Source: Micromussa lordhowensis (taxonomy: Eukaryota > Cnidaria > Anthozoa > Scleractinia > Lobophylliidae). From it: DNA of 64,000 nucleotides. The stretch lies in contig OZ026600.1 in NCBI GenBank assembly GCA_964020085.1, positions 12,187,348 through 12,251,347 on the forward strand, written 5' to 3'. Below, piece by piece: positions 1 to 10,330 of the stretch. The notes beneath the pieces are model-generated. The model did not search any database and was not told the DNA's origin. It saw nothing but the letters and a program-made list of their open reading frames with translations. Every line of letters starts with the position of its first letter. Within the stretch, counting starts at the first letter, position 1. The translations under genes and the position numbers were made by a program.

Positions 1-20
1 TCGCCTATCTAGCAATCCGT
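1..20. repeat. Partial monomer at left edge
   Basis: This is the last 20 bp of an S monomer with tail variant CTATCTAGCAATCCGT. It matches 23,982-24,001 and 35,256-35,275, so the array clearly continues to the left of the window. Confidence 0.9.
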
Positions 21-1302
21 CTGGTTAGCATAGTGTGACATTTTGCGCAGCTCCGAAACTTTGCATGTGGACTCGGACCAACCCCTGGAGTGCTTTGGTG
101 CCATTAGTTTGAAATGTTGCGACACGAGCCAAGCTCGGCTATCTAGCAATCCGTCTGGTTAGCATAGTGTGACATTTTGCGCAGCTCCGAAACTTTGCAT
201 GTGGACCCGGACCAACCCCGGGAGTGCTTTGGTGCCATTAGTTTGCAAAGTTGCGACGCGCGCCAAGCTCGGCTAACGAGGCAGCCAGCCGGCCGCACCC
301 GGGGACCTGCCGGGCTGGTTAGCATAGTGTGACATTTTCACAGCTCCGAAACTTTGCATGTGAACTCGGACCGAACCCGGGAGGGGTTTGGTGCCATTAG
401 TTTGCAAAGTTGCGACGCGCGCCAAGGTCAGCTAATTAGAAATTGGGCTGGTTAGCATAGTGTGACATTTTGCGCAGCTCCGAAACTTTGCATGTGGACC
501 CGGACCGACCCCGGGAGTACTTTGGTGCCATTAGTTTGCAAAGTTGCGACGTGCGCCAAGCTCGGCTAACGAGGCAGCCAGCCGGCCGCACCCGGGATCG
601 GCTGGGCTGGTTAGCATAGTGTGACCTTTTGCGCAGCTCCGAAACTTTGTATGTGGACTTGGACCGACCCCGGGAGTGCTTTGGTGCCATTAGTTTGCAA
701 AATTGCGACGCGCGCCAAGCTCGGCTAATTAGCAATCGGGCTTCTTAGGATAGTGTGACATATTGTGCAGCTCCGAAACTTTGCATGTGGACCCGGACCG
801 ACCCCGGAAGTGCTTTGCTGCCACTAGTTTGCAAAGTTGCGACGCGCGCCAAGCTCGGCTAATTAGCAATCGGGCTGGTTAGCATAGTGTGCCATTTTGC
901 GCAGCTCCGAAACTTTGCATGTGGGCTCGGACCGACCCCGGGAGTGCTTTGGTGCCATTAGTTTGCAAAGTTGAGCCGCGCGCCAAGCTCGGCTTATTAG
1001 CAATCGGGCTGGTTAGCATAGTGTGACATTTTGCGCAGCTCCGAAACTTTGCATGTGGACTCGGACCGACCCCGGGAGTGCTTTGGTGCCATTAGTTTGC
1101 AAAGTTGCGACGCGCGCCAAGCTCGGCTAACGAGGCTGGCAGCCGGCTGCACCCGGGCATCTGCCGGGCTGGTTGGCACAGTGTGACATTTTTCGCTGCT
1201 CCGAAACTTTGCATGTGGACTCGGACCAACCCCGGGAGTGCTTTGGTGCCATTAGTTTGAAAAGTTGCGACACGCGCCAAGCTCGGCTAATTAGCAATCG
1301 GG

Positions 1303-2291
1303 CTAGTTAGCATAGTGTGACATTTTGTGCAGCTCCAAAACTTTGCATTTGGCCCCGGACCGACCCCGGGAGTGCTTTGGTGCCATTAGTTTGCAAAGTT
1401 GCGACGTGCGCCAAGCTCGGCTTATTAGCAATCGGGCTGGTTAGCATAGTGTCACAATTTGCGCAGCTCCGAAACTTTGCATATGCACCCGGACCGACCC
1501 CGGGAGTGCTTTGGTGCCATTAGTTTGCAAAGTTGCGACGCGCGCCAAGCTCGGCTAACTAGCAATCCGACTGGTTAGCATAGTGTGACATTTTGCGCAG
1601 CTCCGAAACTTTGCATGTGGACCCGGATCGACCCCGGGAGTGCTTTGGTGCCATTAGTTTGCAAAGTTGCGACGCACGCCAAGCTCGGCTAACAAGGCAG
1701 CCAGCCGGCCGCACCCGGGCATCTGCTGGGCTAATTGGCATAGTGTGACATTTTTCGCTGCTCCGAAACTTTGCATGTGGACTCGGACCAACCCCGGGAG
1801 TGCTTTGGTGCCATTAGTTTTCAAAGTTGCGACGCGCGCCAAGCTCGGCTAATTAGCAATCGGGCTAGTTAGCATAGTGTGACATTTTGCGCAGCTCCGA
1901 AACTTTGCATGTGGACCCGGACCGAACCCAGGAGTGCTTTGGTGCCATTAGTTTGCGAATTTGCGACGTGCACCAAGCTCGGCTAATTAGCAATCGGGCT
2001 GGTTAGCATAGTGTGACATTTTGCGCAGCTCCGAAACTTTGCATGTGGACGCGGACCGACCCCGGGAGTACTTTGGTGCCATTAGTTTGCAAAGTTGCGA
2101 CGTGCGCCAAGCTCGGCTAACGAGGCAGCCAGCCGGCCGCACCCGGGATCGGCCGGGCTGGTTAGCATAGTGTGACCTTTTGCGCAGCTCCGAAACTTTG
2201 TATGTGGACTTGGACCGACCCCGGGAGTGCTTTGGTGCCATTAGTTTGCAAAATTGCGACGCGCGCCAAGCTCGGCTAATTAGCAATCGGG
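1303..2291. repeat. Core 7-monomer module (989 bp), first of 13 copies
   Basis: Seven monomers of 134, 134, 160, 134, 134, 159 and 134 bp in fixed order, each with its own marks. The first has GGCCCCGGACC, the second GTGTCACAATTTGCG with GCATATGCAC, the third the CTAACAAGG long tail, the fourth TTTTTCGCTGCTCC, the fifth GTTTGCGAATTTGCG, the sixth GAGTACTTTGG with the 159-bp tail, and the seventh GTGTGACCTTTTGCG. Copies start at 1303, 6695, 10784, 17940, 25284, 28920, 36558, 42084, 46593, 53298, 57921, 59204 and 60621. The copy at 57921 has lost 134 bp. The order is the same in all copies, making this the most widely shared multi-monomer unit in the window. Confidence 0.88.
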
Positions 2292-2425
2292 CTTCTTACG
2301 ATAGTGTGACATATTGCGCAGCTCCGAAACTTTGCATGTGGACCCGGACCGACCCCGGAAGTGCTTTGCTGCCACTAGTTTGCAAAGTTGCGACGCGCGC
2401 CAAGCTCGGCTAATTAGCAATCGGG

Positions 2426-4511
2426 CTGGTTAGCATAGTGTGACATATTGCACATTTCCGAAACTTTGCATGTGGACCTGGACCGACCCCAGGAGTGCTT
2501 TGGTGCCATTACTTTGGAAAGTTGCGATGCACGCAAAGCTCGACTAACGAGGCAGCCAGCCGGCCACACCTGGGGATCTGCCGGCCTGGTTAGCACAGTG
2601 TGACATTTTGCGCAGCTCCGAAACTTTGCATATTGGACTCGGACCGACCCCGGGAGTGCTTTGGTGCCATTAGTTTGCAAAGTTGCAATGCGCGCCAAGC
2701 TCGGCTAACGAGGCAGCCAGCCGGCCGCACCCGGGGATCTGCCGGGCTGGTTAGCATAGTGTGACAGTTTGCACAGCTTCGAAACTTTGCATGTGGACTC
2801 GGACCGACCCCGGGAGTGCTTTGGTGCCATTAGTTTGCAAAGTTGCGATGCGCGCCAAGCTCGGCTAATTAGCAATCGGGCTGGTTAGCATAGTGTCACA
2901 ATTTGCGCAGCTCCGAAACTTTGCATGTGGACCCGGACCGACCCCGGGAGTGCTTTGGTGCCATTAGTTTGCAAAGTTGCGATGCGCGCCAAGCTTGGCT
3001 AACGAGGCAGCCAGCCGGCCGCACCCGGGCATCTGCCGGGCTGGTTAGCATAGTGTGACATTTTGCGCAGTTCCGAAACTTTGCATGTGGACTCGGACCA
3101 ACCCCTGGAGTGCTTTGGTGCCATTAGTTTGAAATGTTGCGACACGAGCCAAGCTCGGCTAACTAGCAATCCGACTGGTTAGCATAGTGTGACATTTTGC
3201 GCAGCTCCAAAACTTTGCATGTGGACCCGGACCAACCCCGGGAGTGCTTTGGTGCCATTAGTTTGCAAAGTTGCGACGCGCGCCAAGCTCGGCTAACGAG
3301 GCAGCCAGCCGGCCGCACCCGGGCATCTGCCGGGCTGGTTAGCATAGTGTGACATTTTGCGCAGCTCCAAAACTTTGCATGTGGACTCGGACCGACCCCA
3401 GGAGTGCTTTGGTGCCATTAGTTTGAAAAGTTGCGACGCGCGCCAAGCTCGCCTAATTCGCAATCAGGCTGGTTAGCATAGTGTGAGATATTGCGCATTT
3501 CCGAAACTTTGCATGTGGACCTGGACCGACCCCAGGAGTGCTTTGGTGCCATTACTTTGCAGAGTTGCGATGTGCGCAAAGCTCGACTAACGAGGCAGCC
3601 AGCCGGCCACACCTGGGGATCTGCCGGCCTGGTTAGCACAGTGTGACATTTTGCGCAGCTCCGAAACTTTGCATATTGGACTCGGACCGACCCCGGGAGT
3701 GCTTTGGTGCCATTAGTTTGCAAAGTTGCAACGCGCGCCAAGCTCGGCTAACTAGGCAGCCAGCCGGCCGCACCCGGGGATCTGCCGGGCTGGTTAGCAT
3801 AGTGTGACAGTTTGCGCAGCTTCGAAACTTTGCATGTGGACTCGGACCGACCCCGGGAGTGCTTTGGTGCCATTAGTTTGCAAAGTTGCGATGCGCGCCA
3901 AGCTCGGCTAATTAGCAATCGGGCTGGTTAGCATAGTGTCACAATTTGCGCAGCTCCAAAACTTTGCATGTGGACCCGGACCGACCCCGGGAGTGCTTTG
4001 GTGCCATTAGTTTGCAAAGTTGCGATGCGCGCCAAGCTCGGCTAACGAGGCAGCCAGCCGGCCGCACCCGGGAATCTGCCGGGCTGGTTAGCATAGTGTG
4101 ACATTTTGCGCAGTTCCGAAACTTTGCATGTGGACTCGGACCAACCCCTGGAGTGCTTTGGTGCCATTAGTTTAAAATGTTGCGACACGAGCCAAGCTCA
4201 GCTAACTAGCAATCCGACTGGTTAGCATAGTGTGACATTTTGCGCAGCTCCGAAACTTTGCATGTGGACCCGGACCAACCCCGGGAGTGCTTTGGTGCCA
4301 TTAGTTTGCAAAGTTGCGACGCGCGCCAAGCTCGGCTAACGAGGCAGCCAGCCGGCCGCACCCGGGCATCTGCCGGGCTGGTTAGCATAGTGTGACATTT
4401 TGCGCAGCTCCAAAACTTTGCATGTGGACTCGGACCGACCCCAGGAGTGCTTTGGTGCCATTAGTTTGAAAAGTTGCAACGCGCGCCAAGCTCGGCTAAT
4501 TCGCAATCGGG
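2426..4511. repeat. Tandem duplication of a 7-monomer, 1,043-bp segment inside P1
   Basis: Monomers at 2426, 2586, 2747, 2881, 3041, 3175 and 3335 match those at 3469, 3629, 3790, 3924, 4084, 4218 and 4378 with a constant offset of 1,043 bp. The lengths are 160, 161, 134, 160, 134, 160 and 134 bp. Both copies share the CATTTCCGAAAC start, the one-base insertion GCATATTGGAC and GTGACAGTTTGC. They differ at scattered bases, such as GTGACATATTGCACA against GTGAGATATTGCGCA. P3 carries both copies (37681 and 38724), whereas P2 carries the first and leaves the second after two monomers. Confidence 0.85.
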
Positions 4512-5099
4512 CTGGTTAGCATAGTGTGACATTTTGCGCCGCTCCGAAACTTTTCATGTGGACCCGGACCGACCCCGGGAGTGCTTTGGTGCCATTAGTT
4601 TGCAAAGTTGCGACGCGCGCCAAGCTCGGCTAACAAGGCAGCCAGCCGGCTGCACCCGGGCATCTGCCGGGCTGGTTGGCATAGTGTGACATTTTGCGCA
4701 GCTCCGAAACTTTGCATGTGGACCCGGACCGACCCCGGGAGTGCTTTGGTGCCATTAGTTTGCAAAGTTGAAACGCGCGCCAAGCTCGGCTAATTCGCAA
4801 TCGGGCTGGTTAGCATTGTGTGACATTTTGCGCAGCTCCGAAACTTTGCATGTAAACCCGGACCGACCCCAGGATTGCTTTGGTGGCATTAGTTTGCAAA
4901 GTTGCGACGTGCGCCAAGCTCGGCTAACGAGGCAAGCAGCCGGCCGCACCCAGGCATCTACCGGGCTGGTTAGAATAGTGTGACATTTTGCGCAGCTCCC
5001 AAACTATGCATGTGGACTCGGACCAACCCCGGGAGTGCTTTGGTGCCATTAGTTTGCAAAGATGCGACGCGCGCCAAGCTCGGCTAATTAGCAATTGGG

Positions 5100-6241
5100 C
5101 TACTTAGCATAGTGTGAGATTTTGCGCAGCTCCGGAACTTTGCATGTGGACTCGGACCGACCCCGGGAGTGCTTTGGTGCCATTAGTTTGGAAAGTTGCG
5201 ACGCGCGCCAAGCTCGGATAACGAGGCAGCCAGCCGGCCGCACCCGGGGATCTCCCGGGCTAGTTAGCATTGTGTGACATTTTGCGCAGCTCCAAAACTT
5301 TGCATGTGCACTTGGACCGACCCCGGTAGTGCTTTCGTGACATTAGTTTGCAAAGTTGCGACGCGTGCCATGCTCGGCTAACGAGGCAGCCAGCCGGCCG
5401 CACCCGGGGACCTGCCGGACTGGTTAGCATAGTGTGACATTTTCGCAGCTCCGAAACTTTGCATGTGAACTCGGACCGAACCCGGGAGGGGTTTGGTGCC
5501 ATTAGTTTGCAAAGTTGCGACGCGCGCCAAGGTCAGCTAATTAGCAATTGGGCTGGTTAGCATAGTGTGACATTTTGGAGAGCTCCGACCCCGGGAGTGC
5601 TTTGGTGCCATTAGTTTGCGATACGCGCCAAGCTCGGCTAAATAGCAATCGGGCTGGTTAGCATAGTGTCACAATTTGCGCAGCTCCGAAACTTTGCATG
5701 TGGACCCGGATCGACCCCGGGAGTGCTTTGGTGCCATTAGTTTGCAAAGTTGCGATGCGCGCCAAGCTCGGCTAACGAGGCAGCCAGCCGACCGCACCCG
5801 GGAATCTGCCGGGCTGGTTAGCATAGTGTGACATTTTGCGCAGTTCCGAAACTTTGCATGTGGACTCGGACCAACCCCTGGAGTGCTTTGGTGCCATTAG
5901 TTTGAAATGTTGCGACACGAGCCAAGCTCGGCTATCTAGCAATCCGACTGGTTAGCATAGTGTGACATTTTGCGCAGCTCCGAAACTTTGCATGTGGACC
6001 CGGACCAACCCCGGGAGTGCTTTGGTGCCATTAGTTTGCAAAGTTGCGACGCGCGCCAAGCTCGGCTAACGAGGCAGCCAGCCGGCCGCACCCGGGCATC
6101 TGCCGGGCTGGTTAGCATAGTGTGACATTTTGCGCAGCTCCAAAACTTTGCATGTGGACTCGGACCGACCCCAGGAGTGCTTTGGTGCCATTAGTTTGAA
6201 AAGTTGCAACGCGCGCCAAGCTCGGCTAATTCGCAATCGGG
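5100..6241. repeat. Block X1, 8 monomers, 1,142 bp (full form)
   Basis: Monomers start at 5100, 5260, 5420, 5553, 5654, 5814, 5948 and 6108, with lengths 160, 160, 133, 101, 160, 134, 160 and 134 bp. Marks are GTGAGATTTTGCG with a GGATAACGAGG tail, GCATTGTGTGACA with GCACTTGGACC, the one-base deletion TTTTCGCAG with GAGGGGTTTGG, the 101-bp doubly deleted monomer, and the CAGCCGACCGC tail. The first monomer takes the place of A monomer 28, so X acts as an alternative exit from block A before monomer 1 begins again. Other copies are at 14286 (first six), 21148, 32128 and 40649 (last seven) and 44998 (full). Confidence 0.88.
5553..5653. repeat. 101-bp monomer with two internal deletions
   Basis: Compared with the S monomer, 25 bp is missing between two CCGA tetranucleotides, giving GAGAGCTCCGACCCCGGG. 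A further 8 bp is missing between two TTGC tetranucleotides, giving TTTGCGATACGCGCC. Together 33 bp is lost from 134 bp. The short direct repeats at both deletions suggest replication slippage or microhomology repair. Identical forms occur at 14739, 21441, 32421, 40942 and 45451, always as the fourth monomer of block X, so both events happened once, before the block spread. Monomers with the same GGAGAGCTCCGA mark but no 25- or 8-bp deletion are found at 49185, 51535, 56745 and 63240. Confidence 0.9.
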
Positions 6242-9200
6242 CTGGTTAGCATAGTGTGACATTTTGCGCCGCTCGGAAACTTTGCATGTGGACCCGGACC
6301 GACCCCGGGAGTGCTTTGGTGCCATTAGTTTGCAAAGTTGCGACGCGCGCCAAGCTCGGCTAACGAGGCAGCCAGCCGGCCGCACCCAGGGACCTGCCGG
6401 GCTGGTTAGCATAGTGTGACATTTTCGCAGCTCCGAAACTTTGCATGTGAACTCGGACCGAACCCGGGAGGGGTTTGGTGCCATTAGTTTGCAAAGTTGC
6501 GACGCGCGCCAAGGTCAGCTAATTAGAAATTGGGCTGGTTAGCATAGTGTGACATTTTCGAGAGCTCCGAAACTTTGCTTGTGGACCCGGACCGACCCCG
6601 GGAGTGCTTTGGTGCCATTAGTTTGCAAAGTTGCGACGTGCGCCAACCTCGGCTATCGAGGCAGCCAGCCGGCCGCACCCGGGGATCTGCCGGGCTGGTT
6701 AGCATAGTGTGACATTTTGCGCAGCTCCAAAACTTTGCATGTGGCCCCGGACCGACCCCGGGAGTGCTTTGGTGCCATTAGTTTGCAAAGTTGCGACGTG
6801 CGCCAAGCTCGGCTAATTAGCAATCGGGCTGGTTAGCATAGTGTCACAATTTGCGCAGCTCCGAAACTTTGCATATGCACCCGGACCGACCCCGGGAGTG
6901 CTTTGGTGCCATTAGTTTGCAAAGTTGCGACGCGCGCCAAGCTCGGCTAACTAGCAATCCGACTGGTTAGCATAGTGTGACATTTTGCGCAGCTCCGAAA
7001 CTTTGCATGTGGACCCGGATCGACCCCGGGAGTGCTTTGGTGCCATTAGTTTGCAAAGTTGCGACGCACGCCAAGCTCGGCTAACAAGGCAGCCAGCCGG
7101 CCGCACCCGGGCATCTGCTGGGCTAATTGGCATAGTGTGACATTTTTCGCTGCTCCGAAACTTTGCATGTGGACTCGGACCAACCCCGGGAGTGCTTTGG
7201 TGCCATTAGTTTGCAAAGTTGCGACGCGCGCCAAGCTCGGCTAATTAGCAATCGGGCAAGTTAGCATAGTGTGACATTTTGCGCAGCTCCGAAACTTTGC
7301 ATGTGGACCCGGACCGAACCCAGGAGTGATTTGGTGCCATTAGTTTGCGAATTTGCGACGTGCACCAAGCTCGGCTAATTAGCAATCGGGCTGGTTAGCA
7401 TAGTGTGACATTTTGCGCAGCTCCGAAACTTTGCATGTGGACCCGGACCGACCCCGGGAGTACTTTGGTGCCATTAGTTTGCAAAGTTGCGACGTGCGCC
7501 AAGCTCGGCTAACGAGGCAGCCAGCCGGCCGCACCCGGGATCGGCCGGGCTGGTTAGCATAGTGTGACCTTTTGCGCAGCTCCGAAACTTTGTATGTGGA
7601 CTTGGACCGACCCCGGGAGTGCTTTGGTGCCATTAGTTTGCAAAATTGCGACGCGGGCCAAGCTCGGCTAATTAGCAATCGGGCTTCTTAGGATAGTGTG
7701 ACATATTGCGCAGCTCCGAAACTTTGCATGTGGACCCGGACCGACCCCGGAAGTGCTTTGGTGCCATTAGTTTGCAAAGTTGCGACGCGCGCCAAGCTCG
7801 GCTAACGAGGCAGCCAGCCGGCCGCACCCGGGCATCTGCCGGGCTGGTTAGCATAGTGTGACATTTTGCGCAGCTCCAAAACTTTGCATGTGGACTCGGA
7901 CCGACCCCAGGAGTGCTTTGGTGCCATTAGTTTGAAAAGTTGCAACGCGCGCCAAGCTCGGCTAATTCGCAATCGGGCTGGTTAGCATAGTGTGACATTT
8001 TGCGCCGCTCCGAAACTTTGCATGTGGACCCGGACCGACCCCGGGAGTGCTTTGGTGCCATTAGTTTGCAAAGTTGCGACGCGCGCCAAGCTCGGCTAAC
8101 AAGGCAGCCAGCCGGCTGCACCCGGGCATCTGCCGGGCTGGTTGGCATAGTGTGACATTTTGCGCAGCTCCGAAACTTTGCATGTGGACCCGGACCGACC
8201 CCGGGAGTGCTTTGGTGCCATTAGTTTGCAAAGTTGCGACGCGCGCCAAGCTCGGCTAACGAGGCAGCCAGCCGGCCGCACCCGGGCATCTGCCGGGCTG
8301 GTTAGCATAGTGTGACATTTTGCGCAGCTCCAAAACTTTGCATGTGGACTCGGACCGACCCCAGGAGTGCTTTGGTGCCATTAGTTTGAAAAGTTGCGAC
8401 GCGCGCCAAGCTCGCCTAATTCGCAATCAGGCTGGTTAGCATAGTGTGAGATATTGCGCATTTCCGAAACTTTGCATGTGGACCTGGACCGACCCCAGGA
8501 GTGCTTTGGTGCCATTACTTTGCAGAGTTGCGATGTGCGCAAAGCTCGACTAACGAGGCAGCCAGCCGGCCACACCTGGGGATCTGCCGGCCTGGTTAGC
8601 ACAGTGTGACATTTTGCGCAGCTCCGAAACTTTGCATATTGGACTCGGACCGACCCCGGGAGTGCTTTGGTGCCATTAGTTTGCAAAGTTGCAACGCGCG
8701 CCAAGCTCGGCTAACTAGGCAGCCAGCCGGCCGCACCCGGGGATCTGCCGGGCTGGTTAGCATAGTGTGACAGTTTGCGCAGCTTCGGAACTTTGCATGA
8801 GGACTCGGACCGACCCCGGGAGTGCTTTGGTGCCATTAGTTTGCAAAGTTGCGATGCGCGCCAAGCTCGGCTAATTAGCAATCGGGCTGGTTAGCATAGT
8901 GTCACAATTTGCGCAGCTCCGAAACTTTGCATGTGGACCCGGACCGACCCCGGGAGTGCTTTGGTGCCACTAGTTTGCAAAGTTGCGATGCGCGCCAAGC
9001 TCGGCTAACGAGGCAGCCAGCCGGCCGCACCCGGGAATCTGCCGGGCTGGTTAGCATAGTGTGACATTTTGCGCAGTTCCGAAACTTTGCATGTGGACTC
9101 GGACCAACCCCTGGAGTGCTTTGGTGCCATTAGTTTAAAATGTTGCGACACGAGCCAAGCTCGGCTAACTAGCAATCCGACTGGTTAGCATAGTGTGACA

Positions 9201-10330
9201 TTTTGCGCAGCTCTGAAACTTTGCATGTGGACCCGGACCAACCCCGGGAGTGCTTTGGTGCCATTAGTTTGCAAAGTTGCGACGCGCGCCAAGCTCGGCT
9301 AACGAGGCAGCCAGCCGGCCGCACCCGGCCATCTGCCGGGCTGGTTAGCATAGTGTGACATTTTGCGCAGCTCCAAAACTTTGCATGTGGACTCGGACCG
9401 ACCCCAGGAGTGCTTTGGTGCCATTAGTTTGAAAAGTTGCAACGCGCGCCAAGCTCGGCTAATTCGCAATCGGGCTGGTTAGCATAGTGTGACATTTTGC
9501 GCCGCTCCGAAACTTTGCATGTGGACCCGGACCGACCCCGGTAGTGCTTTTGTGCCATTAGTTTGCAAAGTTGCGACGCGCGCCAAGCTCGGCTAACAAG
9601 GCAGCCAGCCGGCTGCACCCGGGCATCTGCCGGGCTGGTTGGCATAGTGTGACATTTTGCGCAGCTCCGAAACTTTGCATGTGGACCCGGACCGACCCCG
9701 GGAGTGCTTTGGTGCCATTAGTTTGCAAAGTTGAAACGCGCGCCAAGCTCGGCTAATTCGCAATCGGGCTGGTTAGCATAGTGTGATATTTTGCGCAGCT
9801 CCGAAACTTTGCATGTGGACTCGGACCGACCCCGGGAGTGCTTTGGTGCCATTAGTTTGCAAAGTTGCGACACGCGCCAAGCTCGGCTTATTAGCAATCG
9901 GGCTGGTTAGCATAGTGTGACATTTTGCGCAGCTCCGAAACTTTGCATGTAAACCCGGACCGACCCCAGGATTGCTTTGGTGGCATTAGTTTGCAAAGTT
10001 GCGACGTGCGCCAAGCTCGGCTAACGAGGCAAGCAGCCGGCCGCACCCAGGCATCTACCGGGCTGGTTAGAATAGTGTGACATTTTGCGCAGCTCCCAAA
10101 CTATGCATGTGGACTCGGACCAACCCCGGGAGTGCTTTGGTGCCATTAGTTTGCAAAGATGCGACGCGCGCCAAGCTCGGCTAATTAGCAATTGGGCTAC
10201 TTAGCATAGTGTGAGATTTTGCGCAGCTCCGGAACTTTGCATGTGGACTCGGACCGACCCCGGGAGTGCTTTGGTGCCATTAGTTTGAAAAGTTGCAACG
10301 CGCGCCAAGCTCGGCTAATTCGCAATCGGG
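6242..10330. repeat. Block A1, complete 28-monomer HOR, 4,089 bp
   Basis: Starts are 6242, 6402, 6535, 6695, 6829, 6963, 7123, 7257, 7391, 7550, 7684, 7844, 7978, 8138, 8298, 8432, 8592, 8753, 8887, 9047, 9181, 9341, 9475, 9635, 9769, 9903, 10063 and 10197. Long monomers are numbers 1, 3, 6, 9, 11, 13, 14, 16, 17, 19, 21, 23 and 26; the other 15 are short. Number 2 is 133 bp, number 9 is 159 bp and number 17 is 161 bp, so the sum is exactly 4,089. The next unit begins at 10331 with the same monomer. Adjacent long pairs occur only at 13-14 and 16-17. This is the reference copy for numbering the other A blocks. Confidence 0.92.
8138..8297. repeat. Representative long monomer (L, 160 bp)
   Basis: The first 121 bp match the S monomer. 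The tail is 39 bp instead of 13 bp, a net gain of 26 bp. It begins ACGAGGCAGCCAGCCGGCC, continues GCACCCGGGCATCTGCCGGG and then runs into the next junction. The tail is about 80% GC and rich in inverted repeats: CCCGG and CCGGG around a 7-base spacer, GGCAG with CTGCC, and CCAGCC with GGCTGG reaching into the next monomer. A subset (CAAGGCAGCCAGCCGGCTGC) carries the 10-bp palindrome CAGCCGGCTG. One-base-shorter forms (159 bp, GGGATCGGCC in the tail) and one-base-longer forms (161 bp, GCATATTGGAC in the body) occur at fixed HOR positions. Confidence 0.95.

Larger units (their letters stand above)
21..5099. repeat. Block P1, 35 monomers
   Basis: Monomers start at 21, 155, 315, 448, 607, 741, 875, 1009, 1169, 1303, 1437, 1571, 1731, 1865, 1999, 2158, 2292, 2426, 2586, 2747, 2881, 3041, 3175, 3335, 3469, 3629, 3790, 3924, 4084, 4218, 4378, 4512, 4672, 4806 and 4966. 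The block recurs at offset 23,981 (P2, up to about 27.6 kb) and offset 35,255 (P3, up to about 40.06 kb). Its part 1303-2291 is the 989-bp core module shared with blocks A, Q and R. Its part 3335-4805 is collinear with A monomers 15 to 24 (offset 4,963 to A1). It contains an internal 1,043-bp tandem duplication (2426-4511). Its ending differs from block A by lack of one 134-bp monomer (A monomer 25). Confidence 0.88.

Noticed and set aside
1317..1523. Plus-strand open frames of 61-77 codons
   Set aside because: They cover the same repeat on the opposite strand, overlap minus-strand frames and recur at HOR offsets (25298, 36572). They are shadows of the satellite.
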